Source: JAEUKA01 sp044228505
GTDB taxonomy: Bacteria; Myxococcota_A; Polyangia; Palsa-1104; JAEUJZ01
Assembly: GCA_044228505.1 (NCBI GenBank)
Contig: JBGAUT010000030.1
Location: forward strand, 1-64,000
Length of the DNA stretch: 64,000 bases
Direction: 5' to 3'
Part shown: positions 51,480 through 59,805 of the stretch, in pieces
Position numbering within the stretch: position 1 is the first letter of the stretch
Layout of the letters: the number at the start of each line of letters is the position of its first letter
Notes under the pieces: generated by a model
Database searches by the model: none
What the model saw: the letters and a program-made list of their open reading frames with translations, nothing else
Told to the model about the DNA's origin: nothing
Translations under genes and position numbers: made by a program

Positions 51480-52607
51480 ATGTCAACTGAGAACAAGAAA
51501 GTTAGCTGGCAACCGCACCCGTTAGTTGAAAAGCTCGTCACTGACCCGGCATCGCCCCCGGAAGTGACCCAGATAGATGGCTACCTTGGCCGATCGAGTC
51601 GTGCTGAGCACGTTCGTGTGTATCACTCCCTGAGCCTCGATCAGTACACCGACATTCCGGAGTCCGCGCTCCTTCATGTTGAGGATCTATCGAAGGAGCA
51701 GATCGAGTTTGGTGGTTCGCGGCTGTGGGTGAATGCGCGTGCCGAAGTGGTGCGCGAGAACCGTCAGCCAGTTCGAACCGAGGCGCGCTTCCTCGAAGGC
51801 AGTATTGCAGACTCCTATCTTGAGGGGGCTGCCGACTCCGCATGGGGCTCCGGCTACGGGGAGTATGGTTATGGCGAAGGTTACGGAGAGGATCTACCGA
51901 TCCCACCGACGCTATCTGCGGGCTGTATGCCGCCAGTCACGATGATGCCATCCTGTCGTCCAATGGGCTGCCCAACGATGGTGCCGACTTGCGTCCGTAC
52001 CTGCTTGGCGACATGTGCTCCAACGTGCAAGCCGACCTGCAAGCCCACCTGTCCGGTTTCGTGTGTGCCAACTTGCCGCCCGACTTGCCTCCGCACCTGT
52101 GCGCCGACGTGTGCTCCGACGTGTCCGCCAACGTGCAAGCCGACCTGCAAGCCCACTTGCCCGATGACTTGCGCGCCGACGTGCCGTCCGACGTGTGCGC
52201 GAACGTGCTTGCCGACTTGTGCACCGACCTGCGCACCGACGTGCAAGCCGACCTGCAAGCCCACCTGCCCAGTGACCTGCGCGCCGACCTGCCGCCCGAC
52301 GTGTCGGCCGACGATGTGTGCCACTTGCGTAGTGACTTGCATGGCAACATGCCGTCCAACGCTGTGCCCAGTCGGTTGCCGTCCAACGCTGGTTCGTCCT
52401 TGCCCGGTCGCCACCGGACGTCCTGGCTGCGGTGAACCCATCACCGTTGATCCGACCGTCGTGATCAATCCAGGTGGCCCAGTAGTGAACCCTGGCTACG
52501 GTGACTATGGGTATGGCGAATCGGACGCCGACTATGGTGACTATGGCTACGGTGACTACTACGGTTACGGCTACGGCTACGGTGACGGTAGCGACGGACA
52601 GTCGTAA
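51480..52607 (+). CDS. Giant Thr-Cys tetrad repeat protein, putative lanthipeptide-type precursor
   Basis: A 375-residue protein with no signal peptide. Residues 1-120 are an ordinary soluble domain (GYLGRSSRAEHVRVYH near 34-49, ALLHVEDL near 63, FGGSRLWV near 77), a candidate leader. Residues 123-137 are Gly-Tyr-Glu-rich. Residues 168-275 are 27 consecutive four-residue units, nearly all xPTC or xxTC (26 Thr-Cys, one Ser-Cys), built as three 36-residue super-repeats each ending KPTC-KPTC-PxTC-xPTC-RPTC (Ser for Thr once). An irregular Cys-rich part follows to 317, then a second Gly-Tyr-Asp-rich tail (340-375). There are 38 Cys in total. It is divergent from the kinase-HopA1-LanC operon, whose enzymes act on Thr/Ser and Cys, and is its most plausible substrate. 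A metal-binding or disulfide-rich structural protein is the main alternative. Confidence 0.85.
   Translation: MSTENKKVSWQPHPLVEKLVTDPASPPEVTQIDGYLGRSSRAEHVRVYHSLSLDQYTDIPESALLHVEDLSKEQIEFGGSRLWVNARAEVVRENRQPVRTEARFLEGSIADSYLEGAADSAWGSGYGEYGYGEGYGEDLPIPPTLSAGCMPPVTMMPSCRPMGCPTMVPTCVRTCLATCAPTCKPTCKPTCPVSCVPTCRPTCLRTCAPTCAPTCPPTCKPTCKPTCPMTCAPTCRPTCARTCLPTCAPTCAPTCKPTCKPTCPVTCAPTCRPTCRPTMCATCVVTCMATCRPTLCPVGCRPTLVRPCPVATGRPGCGEPITVDPTVVINPGGPVVNPGYGDYGYGESDADYGDYGYGDYYGYGYGYGDGSDGQS
51981..52304 (+). repeat. Three tandem 108-base repeats coding nine Thr-Cys tetrads each
   Basis: Units at 51981-52088, 52089-52196 and 52197-52304, each with an internal 12-base period. Units two and three are the most alike at DNA level, which suggests growth by unequal recombination. 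Thr and Cys codons vary between units (ACG/ACC/ACT, TGC/TGT), while the protein pattern is kept. Confidence 0.9.
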
Positions 52608-52631
52608 ACCCCGTTAGTCCGCCTTTCCCTC

Positions 52632-52667
52632 CCCTCGACTGTCTCCTAAACGAGGAGCAGTCGGGGG
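52632..52667 (+). terminator. Strong hairpin after the Thr-Cys repeat gene
   Basis: CCCTCGACTG and CAGTCGGGGG pair, continued by CTCCT/AGGAG with one bulged T and an AAACG loop, giving a stem of about fourteen pairs that begins 25 bases after the stop codon. A pyrimidine-rich tract (TCTCTCCTGGCCTCCCCT) follows rather than a clean T-run, so termination efficiency is uncertain. Confidence 0.6.
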
Positions 52668-52819
52668 TCTCTCCTGGCCTCCCCTCCCCCTCTCCCAACT
52701 CATCCCATGGAATCTGTCGCGTCCATTGATGCGGCGCGATTCATCCTGGCCCACCATCACGTGACCCTTTTCGCGCAGAGACGTTTGATTCTGCCAATCG
52801 ACTGTGCGAGGCTTAGGGG

Positions 52820-54177
52820 GTGAAGGAAGCTCTTGCCCTGTCCTGCTGGATAGTACCGACTCTGGTCCTTGCTCAAACTCCTCCGCCTGGTCCAGTTCCA
52901 ACCCCGAATGTACCGCCAGCGCTCGTGAGTGAGCGCGTCACTTGTCAGTGGGAAGGACCAAGTGCCACTGCACAGCATATCTGTGCTGGCAGGCTGGACG
53001 GCAGATGGCTGCTGCGTTGTGCCGGAACCAATCATTGCACGGCCATGGTGTATGGTCCGCTCGGTGCGAAGGTCAAGTGGACAAGCACCGCGTCGCCCGA
53101 ATATCGCGATACGATCATCACCGGACAGAACAAGACGATCCTATTCCCAAGCCTTCCCAAGAGCGCGCAGCTTGTGCGTGGTCCGTGGATTGGGAATGTC
53201 GGAACGGATCACGCTACGGTTCGTTGGGAGACAAATGGGGTCGCACAGGCCACCCTCCTTCACGCGGCGGCTGGCTTTGTCTGGACGACAGGAACTTCGC
53301 TGCCACTGCCCGGTGGACGGTATCGCCACTCAGTGAGTTTGTCTGCGCTATCGCCAGGTCAGAGCCAGACCGTCCAGCTCATGGATCTGAGTACACCCAA
53401 GTTGGCCAACTTTCGCACTGCCCCCAGCGGTGTGATTCCTTTTCGATTCGTTTCTTTTGGAGACTATCAGTGTGGAAATCCAGGTCTTCTGCAAGGACTC
53501 CTTCCACAAGTCGGACAGAGCTCCCACTTTTTCGTGAGCACTGGAGACATGATTGAATCTTACGGTAGCTGTAACTGGGACTCCTTCTTCAACGCCGCTA
53601 CCTTCCTATCGCCTCCAACACGAAATTCTTGGTCCTCTACTCGGGTGAGCAGGACTCCTTGCAAGCTGGACACAAGCAGTTTCCGCCCAAGAGCGCGACC
53701 GTGAACTGCACCAATCCGGCCTCCCAAACTGATTTTGTGAGCTGTGAACTTACCGCAGCGACGAAATCGGCGACGATTCGAAATGTCATCGTGGTGCTGC
53801 ACATGCCACCGCTGACCTATCCAGGCCCCACTGCGCACACTTCGAATCAGGATGAGCTCGACAACTTGGTTCCGCTCCTAGAAGACACTCCGAAAGTACG
53901 GGCGGTTCTGGCCGGACATAATCACTTCTACCAGCGAATTTTCAAGAACAACCCGATTGCTCACAGAGGGAGAATTCATTACTTCGTGAGCGGTGGTGGT
54001 GGCGCGACGCTCTACTCTCCGACCGCCAATCCAAGCTCGATTCCCGAAATCAAGAAGCAAGAGGCAGCGTTCCATTTCGCAATCTGGGACGTCACCGAAA
54101 CCGGCCTCTCGGTGACGATCAAGCGTTACAATCCCCAAACCAAAGCCTTCTCGACCATCGAAACTGTACAGATGTAG
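52820..54177 (+). pseudogene. Frameshifted purple-acid-phosphatase-like metallophosphoesterase
   Basis: The first frame (GTG 52820 to 53704) encodes a signal peptide, an N-terminal fibronectin-like part (GPWIGNVGTDHATVRWETNG) and the first metal motifs SFGDYQCGN and STGDMIESYG. The match then breaks near 53600-53630, and the remainder continues in another frame (from about 53610 to 54177): KFLVLYSGEQDSL, VVLHMPPL and the final motif AGHNHFYQR. The GNH(D/E) metal motif that should lie between is missing, so the gene has both a frameshift and an internal deletion. The two parts could not make an active enzyme. A sequencing error could explain a frameshift but not the missing motif. Confidence 0.75.
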
Positions 54178-54581
54178 TGGGAAGCGGCTCCCAAGATCTG
54201 CCACACACCGATCAAGCGCGGCGCAGGGATTCCGGCTGCGAATCTTAACGTTGGCGGGATGTGTTGTGGCGAACGCGCTCTGTGTAACGATCCAGCGTTG
54301 CCATCGTAGGTCTGCCGGGCGCGAAGATTTTTCGTCCGTTTCACACGAAGTCGCAACCCTTGCGCGCTGCTAACATCCTCCGTCAGAGCCGGTCCACCGG
54401 CACAGTTCTTGATGACGTCAATGTGGTGGAACGGATGGAGTTTCAGGACAAGCTGCTAGCGGAGGGTTCGCAATGTATGGACTTGCTCGCCCAACATCAT
54501 GCGGTCTTGCAACACGCGCTCTATCGAGGTGCACCACGGTACCAGCGGTTTCATCTCGAAATGCCCAGCGAAGGAGTTTCT
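54178..54581. other. Intergenic, no gene seen
   Basis: About 400 bases between the broken phosphoesterase gene and the CBS gene. The CBS frame is open upstream to 54360, but the ATG at 54582 has a clear AAGGAG and begins the domain, so this stretch is probably the promoter and 5' UTR. I see no tRNA or repeat in it. Confidence 0.5.
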
Positions 54582-55070
54582 ATGCAGGTCAAACAGATCA
54601 TGTCTCAACCAGTGGCTACTTGCCGTTCTAACGACCCCCTTCACATAGCCGCACAGCGGATGTGGGACTCCGACTGCGGAGTGGTGCCCGTAGTCAACGA
54701 CGAAGGCTGCGCGGTGGCGATGATTACCGATCGCGATATCTGCATGGCAGCCTATACGCAGGGCAAGCCACTTGCCGAAATCGAAGTGCGCTCTGCGATG
54801 TCACATGAATTGTATTCCTGCGGTCCTAACGACTCACTGCAGGAAGTCGAAGAGATGATGCGATCGCACTCCATTCGGCGTGTGCCGGTGCTCGATGAAG
54901 TGGGCAGACCGGTCGGAATTGTCTCTATGAATGACTTGGCACGCATTAGCATGAAGCAGCATCCAAGTGCGTCGGCGGGTGGAAACGGTGTTACGCCCTC
55001 CTCGGTTGCACGCACTCTTTCGACCATCTGCGCCCCTCGCCTTCGCGAGTTGAACACGGTCCACCAGTAA
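54582..55070 (+). CDS. CBS-domain pair protein
   Basis: A 162-residue protein with two CBS modules: VKQIMSQPVATCRSNDPLHI ... CGVVPVVNDEGCAVAMITDRDI (residues 3-55) and VRSAMSHELYSCGPNDSLQE ... IRRVPVLDEVGRPVGIVSMNDLA (70-125). A short Ser/Thr/Gly-rich tail follows. CBS pairs bind adenine nucleotides and usually regulate an enzyme or channel; as a stand-alone protein its target is unknown. ATG 54582 is preceded by AAGGAG at seven bases. Confidence 0.88.
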   Translation: MQVKQIMSQPVATCRSNDPLHIAAQRMWDSDCGVVPVVNDEGCAVAMITDRDICMAAYTQGKPLAEIEVRSAMSHELYSCGPNDSLQEVEEMMRSHSIRRVPVLDEVGRPVGIVSMNDLARISMKQHPSASAGGNGVTPSSVARTLSTICAPRLRELNTVHQ

Positions 55071-55218
55071 GGATGGCCATTCTGATGTCTGAAGACGGAC
55101 ATCAGGGGTACACCTCCGCACCAGCACAAAACGGCGGAGGTTCCTGGGTATTAGTGGTCGAGAGACTCTGTCCAGAGTCGGTCGGACTTGCACGCTTGGG
55201 GCGGAGACGGGATTTCGT

Positions 55219-55611
55219 CTAGAAATCCAAGCGGCTGGTGATGTAGGCCCCTAGGTGCCACTTCTCTGCATAGCACTGGCTGGTACCGATATAGAGCTTG
55301 AAGTACTGACCCACCGGTTGATTGATTCCGTACAGCTTGCCAACGCCACCGCGTACGACCAACGCTCCATTGCGGCGGATGTCCCAGAGTCCTTCGATGT
55401 AGTCGTCGTTCGAGCTACTCACTGCTACCAATGTGAACTGATAGACCCCCCCCGTTGATGCAACAACAATCGCCTCCTGAAAGCCATAACGGGTGTTGTC
55501 CGTCCAGCTGATGATGACATCCCCTCTGGTGAAGGAGTTGATACTCGCGTGCGTGTCGCCATCGATGACAAGCAGGGGCTTAGTGGACCAGATGCTGTGA
55601 CTGTTAGCCAT
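55219..55611 (-). CDS. Small beta-rich protein of unknown function
   Basis: A 130-residue protein without a signal peptide. It is rich in beta-strand residues and Gly/Ser turns (RGDVIISWTDNTRYGFQEAI, LWDIRRNGALVVRGGVGKLY), with two short stretches that may be paired strands. No family recognised. AGGAG lies about eight bases upstream of ATG 55611, and a -24/-12-like sequence lies about 40 bases upstream, similar to those before other genes in this region. A lectin-like or secreted structural role is conceivable. Confidence 0.65.
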   Translation of the reverse strand: MANSHSIWSTKPLLVIDGDTHASINSFTRGDVIISWTDNTRYGFQEAIVVASTGGVYQFTLVAVSSSNDDYIEGLWDIRRNGALVVRGGVGKLYGINQPVGQYFKLYIGTSQCYAEKWHLGAYITSRLDF

Positions 55612-55650
55612 GGGAGATCTCCTTGCAATGTGTGAACGACCTCAAGCCGA

Positions 55651-55666
55651 TGCAAGAAGCCGGCCG
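55651..55666 (-). promoter_or_regulatory. -24/-12 (sigma-54)-like promoter for the small beta-rich protein
   Basis: Reading the minus strand, CGGCCGGCTTCTTGCA matches the sigma-54 pattern TGGCACG-N4-TTGCA at nine of twelve fixed positions, including the invariant GG and GC ten bases apart. It is about 40 bases before ATG 55611. The neighbouring NtrC-type activator makes it plausible. Confidence 0.4.
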
Positions 55667-55707
55667 TACGCCGCTCTTAGGAAAAGGTCGGATCAGCTTG
55701 GCGGGAG

Positions 55708-57024
55708 TCAAGCGTCGGCTTCGCCAGTCGTGGACCCCGGCACAGGAGTCGGGGTCGGCAAGGAAAAGTGAAAGCTCCTGCCCTGACCGGGGCGGTTCTC
55801 TGCCCAGACGCTGCCACCATGCACTTCAATGACCGCTTTCACCATCGGCAGAGCAAGCCCGGCACCGCGCAACTCGGTCGGGCCCGGCTGCCACAGACCA
55901 TCGAAAACATGCGGAATCAGCTCTTCACTCATCGGCGGCCCGGAGTCGTGACACGAAAAGAGAACGTACTCGCCAGACCATCGAACCTCGCACTGCACAC
56001 GGCCTCCCTTTGGCGTGCCTTGGATTGCATTCTCTAGCAGCTTGCAACACGCGGATAGGACACGTGCGCGATCCACCATTACATAGGGAACCCGATCATC
56101 AATCCGGTGACTTAGGGAGACCGCAGCCAATTCAGCCCGTGGCCGCGCCTGCCTCATCGCAATCTGCACAAGATCACCAAGATGGCACGCTAGTTTCCCC
56201 AAAGAAAGCCGACCACCCTCGATCTGGATCAGATCATGAACGTCTTGGATGAAGCTGTCGGCCCGCTCGGAGTCACTAATGATTCGTCGCGCCAGTTCTT
56301 TTAGACTCTCTAGAGAACCGTCCCGTTTGCGTGCGATAAGCTCGGCCGTCAATCGAATGTTATTGATGGGATTCCGAAGCCCATGCGCCACGACACGCAG
56401 TGTCTCATCACGGGTGAACACGGCGCGCTGGGTCTCTCGATTGAGACGCAGGTTGTCCATCACGAGCGACATAAGCCGCGCTAGCTCTTCCGCAAAGCAT
56501 TGATCATTGGAATCATAGCGACGTTCTTTGTGCGCGGACAACAGAGTGATCGCCCCCAACACTTTATCTTTCCCGATGAGGGGAACAAAGAGCAGCGAAA
56601 CCACAGCCAACTCGCGAAGCAGCGGCAGATCTTCTTCGCTCGGCGTGAACTGCTCAAGATATCCTTCCGGAAGTTCTGGAACCAGGATCGACTGACGCTG
56701 TCGGAGTCTATGCAGCCATCGGTGCGTCGCCGCGTCCGAGATCTTCAGTCTCTGCAAACGTTCGCCCATCAGAGGCTTGCTCGGATCGGCGTGAACCACT
56801 TTCAAGTGCCGTAGCAGCACCGTCCCCCCGCGCTCCTCTAGCTGCTCGATGAGGAAACAGTCTGCCAGCAGGGGGACTGCCAGCTGCGCCATGTTGCCCA
56901 GCGTCTCTTCGTAATCGAGCGATGCGCTGAGCATCCGACTGGCTTCCGCAACCAAGCGGAGCCGTTGCTCCTGATTCCACTGCGTCTGGAAGGAATCCGA
57001 GGCTATGTGGCTTTTGCCGTCCAT
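55708..57024 (-). CDS. GAF-domain sensor histidine kinase
   Basis: A 438-residue soluble histidine kinase. Residues about 25-190 form a GAF domain (RLVAEASRMLSASLDYEETL near 24-43, LLFVPLIGKDKVLGAITL near 144-161). The H-box is VVAHGLRNPINN with His214, and the C-terminal half is the HATPase domain: LENAIQGTPKGG (N-box), HDSGPPMSEELIPHVFDG (G1) and GAGLALPMVKAVIEVHGG (G2). There is no membrane segment, so it senses a cytoplasmic signal. It follows the lipoprotein gene by 32 bases on the same strand and lies close to the NtrC-type activator, its likely partner. Confidence 0.88.
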   Translation of the reverse strand: MDGKSHIASDSFQTQWNQEQRLRLVAEASRMLSASLDYEETLGNMAQLAVPLLADCFLIEQLEERGGTVLLRHLKVVHADPSKPLMGERLQRLKISDAATHRWLHRLRQRQSILVPELPEGYLEQFTPSEEDLPLLRELAVVSLLFVPLIGKDKVLGAITLLSAHKERRYDSNDQCFAEELARLMSLVMDNLRLNRETQRAVFTRDETLRVVAHGLRNPINNIRLTAELIARKRDGSLESLKELARRIISDSERADSFIQDVHDLIQIEGGRLSLGKLACHLGDLVQIAMRQARPRAELAAVSLSHRIDDRVPYVMVDRARVLSACCKLLENAIQGTPKGGRVQCEVRWSGEYVLFSCHDSGPPMSEELIPHVFDGLWQPGPTELRGAGLALPMVKAVIEVHGGSVWAENRPGQGRSFHFSLPTPTPVPGSTTGEADA

Positions 57025-57056
57025 TGAAGTAACCTAATGACTGGAGCCGTCTCTAG

Positions 57057-58046
57057 CTACAGGGGCCCAGGAAATAGCACCTGAAACAGTTCATACGAGG
57101 TCAGCCCCCCACCTCCGCTGTGTTTCACAATGACGGTTCTTGTCTTCGGAAGGCGCTGTCCCAGCAGCGCGAGATCGGAAAATAACAGAATCACATCTGC
57201 ATTTCCGATGATCGTTCCGGCAGCTACCGGTGTCACGTTCCGGTAGATGGTATCAATGGCAGCAAAGGAGTAGGTCCGGCAGCAGCGGGCCGACTCGTCG
57301 AACACGCGCCACTGCTCTCCAGCCTGCGGTTGCAGCGTTGGCAAAGTAAGCTTCACAAGGCCACCTGAGTTGCTCTGCACAATCGAATCTTTGTCGACCG
57401 ACAGATGCAGCTCGTCAAACGACATCACGTAGTTCGGAGGAGCACCAAACGTCCCATACACCACAGCGCTCGCAGTCGCATAGATGGCAGCTGGTGCGGT
57501 GATGCTACACGCGAGCGCATTGTCGGAATAGACCATCTGGATGCTGAAATTGTTACTGTACACTGCCGACTCAAGGCTGCCGAACTTGGCATTCACGAAC
57601 AACGATACATTCTCGCTTCCCGACGAGTAGAGCGCGACGGGACTTGCTGCATAGGAGTTGCTGAGCAAGATCGGCTTCGCAAGCGGATAGTCGATCAGAG
57701 TTGTTCCGACCTGCATCTGCAGCATGGTGATGGTAAGGGGACAGCTAGCAAAGGACTCGTTTAGCTCTAACTCCACGCTGCGATCGGTCGGATCGCTGAG
57801 CGTGAGATCCCATTGTTCTCCCGGATGTAGGCGACAGTTCGCACCATAGCTACCTTTGAGCACTTTGGGAATCATGACAGTCCCAGAACCGATGACAAGC
57901 TGCTGCGATGTGCGGTCAATGGGTATTCCTATCGGTCCAACGATGTCTTCCGGCGCGACGTGACGATCACAGCTTGAACCCAATACGGCGATGACAAGTA
58001 AAACCATCGAACACAAGCGGCCAAACGAGAGCTCTAGAGTCGACAT
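57057..58046 (-). CDS. Putative lipoprotein, paralogue of the gene at 62433-63416
   Basis: A 329-residue protein with a lipoprotein signal (MVLLVIAVLGSSC, Cys near residue 26) and a beta-rich mature part. It is clearly paralogous to the later gene: both share VLKGSYG/VLKGTYG, WDLTLSDPTDR/WDLTLNDPTDR, NYVMSFD/NYTMSFD, GEQWRVFDE/GEQWKLFDE and end SYELFQVLFPGPL/SYELFQVVFPGPL. Function unknown. A near-perfect sigma-54 promoter and a dyad that could bind the activator lie upstream. It precedes the histidine kinase gene by 32 bases and may be co-transcribed with it. Confidence 0.8.
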   Translation of the reverse strand: MSTLELSFGRLCSMVLLVIAVLGSSCDRHVAPEDIVGPIGIPIDRTSQQLVIGSGTVMIPKVLKGSYGANCRLHPGEQWDLTLSDPTDRSVELELNESFASCPLTITMLQMQVGTTLIDYPLAKPILLSNSYAASPVALYSSGSENVSLFVNAKFGSLESAVYSNNFSIQMVYSDNALACSITAPAAIYATASAVVYGTFGAPPNYVMSFDELHLSVDKDSIVQSNSGGLVKLTLPTLQPQAGEQWRVFDESARCCRTYSFAAIDTIYRNVTPVAAGTIIGNADVILLFSDLALLGQRLPKTRTVIVKHSGGGGLTSYELFQVLFPGPL

Positions 58047-58153
58047 GGTGGTCTCCGTGTGAGAGTTGCGCAGAAGTCCTGCCTACACTCACGTTCAGGA
58101 TGCTGCGGAGCCCGATGCACGAGGTGTTCATTGGCTCTGCTCACCCCCGAGAA

Positions 58154-58170
58154 TTGCATAGGCCGTGCCA
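58154..58170 (-). promoter_or_regulatory. Sigma-54 promoter of the first paralogous lipoprotein
   Basis: On the minus strand TGGCACGGCCTATGCAA matches the -24/-12 consensus at eleven of twelve fixed positions. Predicted start of transcription is near 58144, about 98 bases before ATG 58046. The dyad at 58219-58243 lies around position -88, the usual place for an activator site. Confidence 0.7.
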
Positions 58171-58218
58171 GCTCTCACCCCGTGGAATCCTCAGTGCGTC
58201 CACACAGGCTGCAAACTT

Positions 58219-58243
58219 TGCGCCCATGACCTGAATGGGCGCA
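58219..58243. promoter_or_regulatory. Dyad, candidate activator-binding site
   Basis: TGCGCCCAT and ATGGGCGCA are exact reverse complements around a seven-base spacer. It is between the divergent lipoprotein and activator genes, about -88 from the predicted sigma-54 start. It is followed by five T residues on the plus strand, so a plus-strand terminator is an alternative, but no plus-strand gene ends nearby. Confidence 0.5.
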
Positions 58244-58326
58244 GATTTTTCGCGAATGGGATAGTGTGGATTTAGGATGTGCATATGCTGAAAACATGAT
58301 CAGAATACTTTTGAAAATGTGGGGTA

Positions 58327-59781
58327 GTGCCCCGGAAAACAAAAGAGATGACTGACGCCGGTCGCATCCTAATTGTTGATGACGAGCCCAATGCTCGCGC
58401 AGTGCTATCTGAGCTTCTCCATGACGCGGGGTACTCAGTGGAAACTGCGGCGGATGGATTCAAGGCCCTTCCTAAACTGAAGGAGTTTTCCCCGGATGTC
58501 GTTCTGACGGACCTGAGAATGCCGGGTCTGGATGGAATGGGACTCCTAGAACAAATTCGTTCGCGTTTTCCGGATTGTGCGGTGATTGTGATGACCGCGT
58601 TTGCGGCCGTCGATTCTGCTGTGGCTGCGATGCGCGCTGGTGCCGTGAACTACATCACCAAGCCTCTCAACTTCGAGGAACTATTGGGGTTGGTAGGGCG
58701 TGTGGTAGAACGACGACGGCTCAGCCAAGAAGCGTCGCAACTTCATGATCGCCTGTCAGAGAAGCGGATCGTTCCCAACATCATCGGGACCAGTCCACAA
58801 ATCCAGGCTGTGTTTGATACAATATTGCAAGTTGCTCCGTCACGAGCGTCGGTCCTGATCACAGGGGAAAGTGGAACCGGGAAGGAACTGGTAGCGGCCG
58901 CGATTCACGAAAACAGTCCACGCGCCGGAGGCCCGTTTGTGAAGCTGCACTGCGCAGCCCTGGCCGAGACGATCCTGGAAAGCGAGCTGTTCGGACATGA
59001 ACGCGGTTCTTTTACGGGGGCGATTTCTCGACGAGATGGCCGGTTCCAGCAGGCTGATCGCGGGACTCTGTTTTTGGATGAGATTGGTGAGATTTCTCCG
59101 TCTCTTCAGGTCAAGCTGCTGCGATTTCTTCAAGAGCACGAGTTCGAGCGCGTCGGGGGATCGCAGACGATCAAAGTCGATGTTCGTGTCATTGCCGCGA
59201 CCAATCGCAACCTACGGGAGCGGGTGAAGCAGGGCTTGTTTCGCGATGACTTGTATTATCGACTCAATGTTCTGACGATCGAACTCCCTCCGCTTCGTCA
59301 TCGTCAGCTAGACATCGGGTTGCTTGCCCAGTTTTTCCTGGAGCGCTATGCCAAGGAAAATCGAAAATCGATCGACAAGTTCTCTCCGGAAGCGCTGCAG
59401 CGATTGCGTCAGTATCCCTGGCCAGGCAATGTCCGCGAACTAGAAAACATCATCGAACGGGCCGTGGTAATCAGTCGTGGAGATACAATTTCCGTCGAAA
59501 ATCTAGCACTTCCAGAACCCGGAGAAGGTATTCCCACCGATGGTTCCAACGCGGGTGTTCGACCCGGCAACTGCCCCAAGGTGCCTGGCGCGACGCTCGC
59601 CGAGCTGGAAGCCTATGCGATCCTCGAAACTTTGCAGCACACGGGTGGTTCGACATCGCGTGCTGCGGAGATACTCGATATCTCGCCTCGAAAAATTCAA
59701 TACAAGCTACGGGAGTACCTACAACACCCACCTGATCAGCGCGGCAAGCCAGCCAAGCCCGACAGCGCTGGGAATAAGTAG
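58327..59781 (+). CDS. NtrC-family sigma-54-dependent response regulator
   Basis: A 484-residue activator with three domains. Receiver: ILIVDDEPNARAVL with phospho-acceptor Asp62 in VVLTDLRMPG and Lys in NYITKPLNF. AAA+ domain: Walker A GESGTGKE near 180, the sigma-54 contact loop as GSFTGA (GHERGSFTGA near 221-230, a known variant of GAFTGA), Walker B GTLFLDEIGEI near 244 and the arginine-finger region. C-terminal Fis-type helix-turn-helix: STSRAAEILDISPRKIQYKL near 444-463. The start is uncertain: GTG 58327 or ATG 58348. With the histidine kinase on the other side of the lipoprotein gene it forms a likely two-component system controlling the surrounding genes. Confidence 0.92.
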   Translation: MPRKTKEMTDAGRILIVDDEPNARAVLSELLHDAGYSVETAADGFKALPKLKEFSPDVVLTDLRMPGLDGMGLLEQIRSRFPDCAVIVMTAFAAVDSAVAAMRAGAVNYITKPLNFEELLGLVGRVVERRRLSQEASQLHDRLSEKRIVPNIIGTSPQIQAVFDTILQVAPSRASVLITGESGTGKELVAAAIHENSPRAGGPFVKLHCAALAETILESELFGHERGSFTGAISRRDGRFQQADRGTLFLDEIGEISPSLQVKLLRFLQEHEFERVGGSQTIKVDVRVIAATNRNLRERVKQGLFRDDLYYRLNVLTIELPPLRHRQLDIGLLAQFFLERYAKENRKSIDKFSPEALQRLRQYPWPGNVRELENIIERAVVISRGDTISVENLALPEPGEGIPTDGSNAGVRPGNCPKVPGATLAELEAYAILETLQHTGGSTSRAAEILDISPRKIQYKLREYLQHPPDQRGKPAKPDSAGNK

Positions 59782-59787
59782 TTCCAA

Positions 59788-59805
59788 CATGCTCCACAGC
59801 ATGTG
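59788..59805. promoter_or_regulatory. 18-base dyad overlapping a sigma-54-like promoter
   Basis: ACATGCT and AGCATGT flank a CCAC spacer. It begins seven bases after the activator's stop codon and its end overlaps the -24 element of the next gene's promoter. No T-run follows, so repression or activator binding is as likely as termination. Confidence 0.4.

Noticed and set aside
51842..52435. Long open frames on both strands through the Thr-Cys repeat (plus frame 51842-52435 and minus frames 51881-52468)
   Set aside because: They arise from the 12-base periodicity without stops. Only the 51480-52607 frame has a strong ribosome binding site, a promoter and a sensible non-repeat N-terminus.
51480..52607. 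Metallothionein or keratin-like disulfide protein as the primary reading of the Thr-Cys protein
   Set aside because: Cys is almost always preceded by Thr, and the gene is divergent from enzymes acting on exactly these two residues. Kept as the main alternative, not the preferred call.
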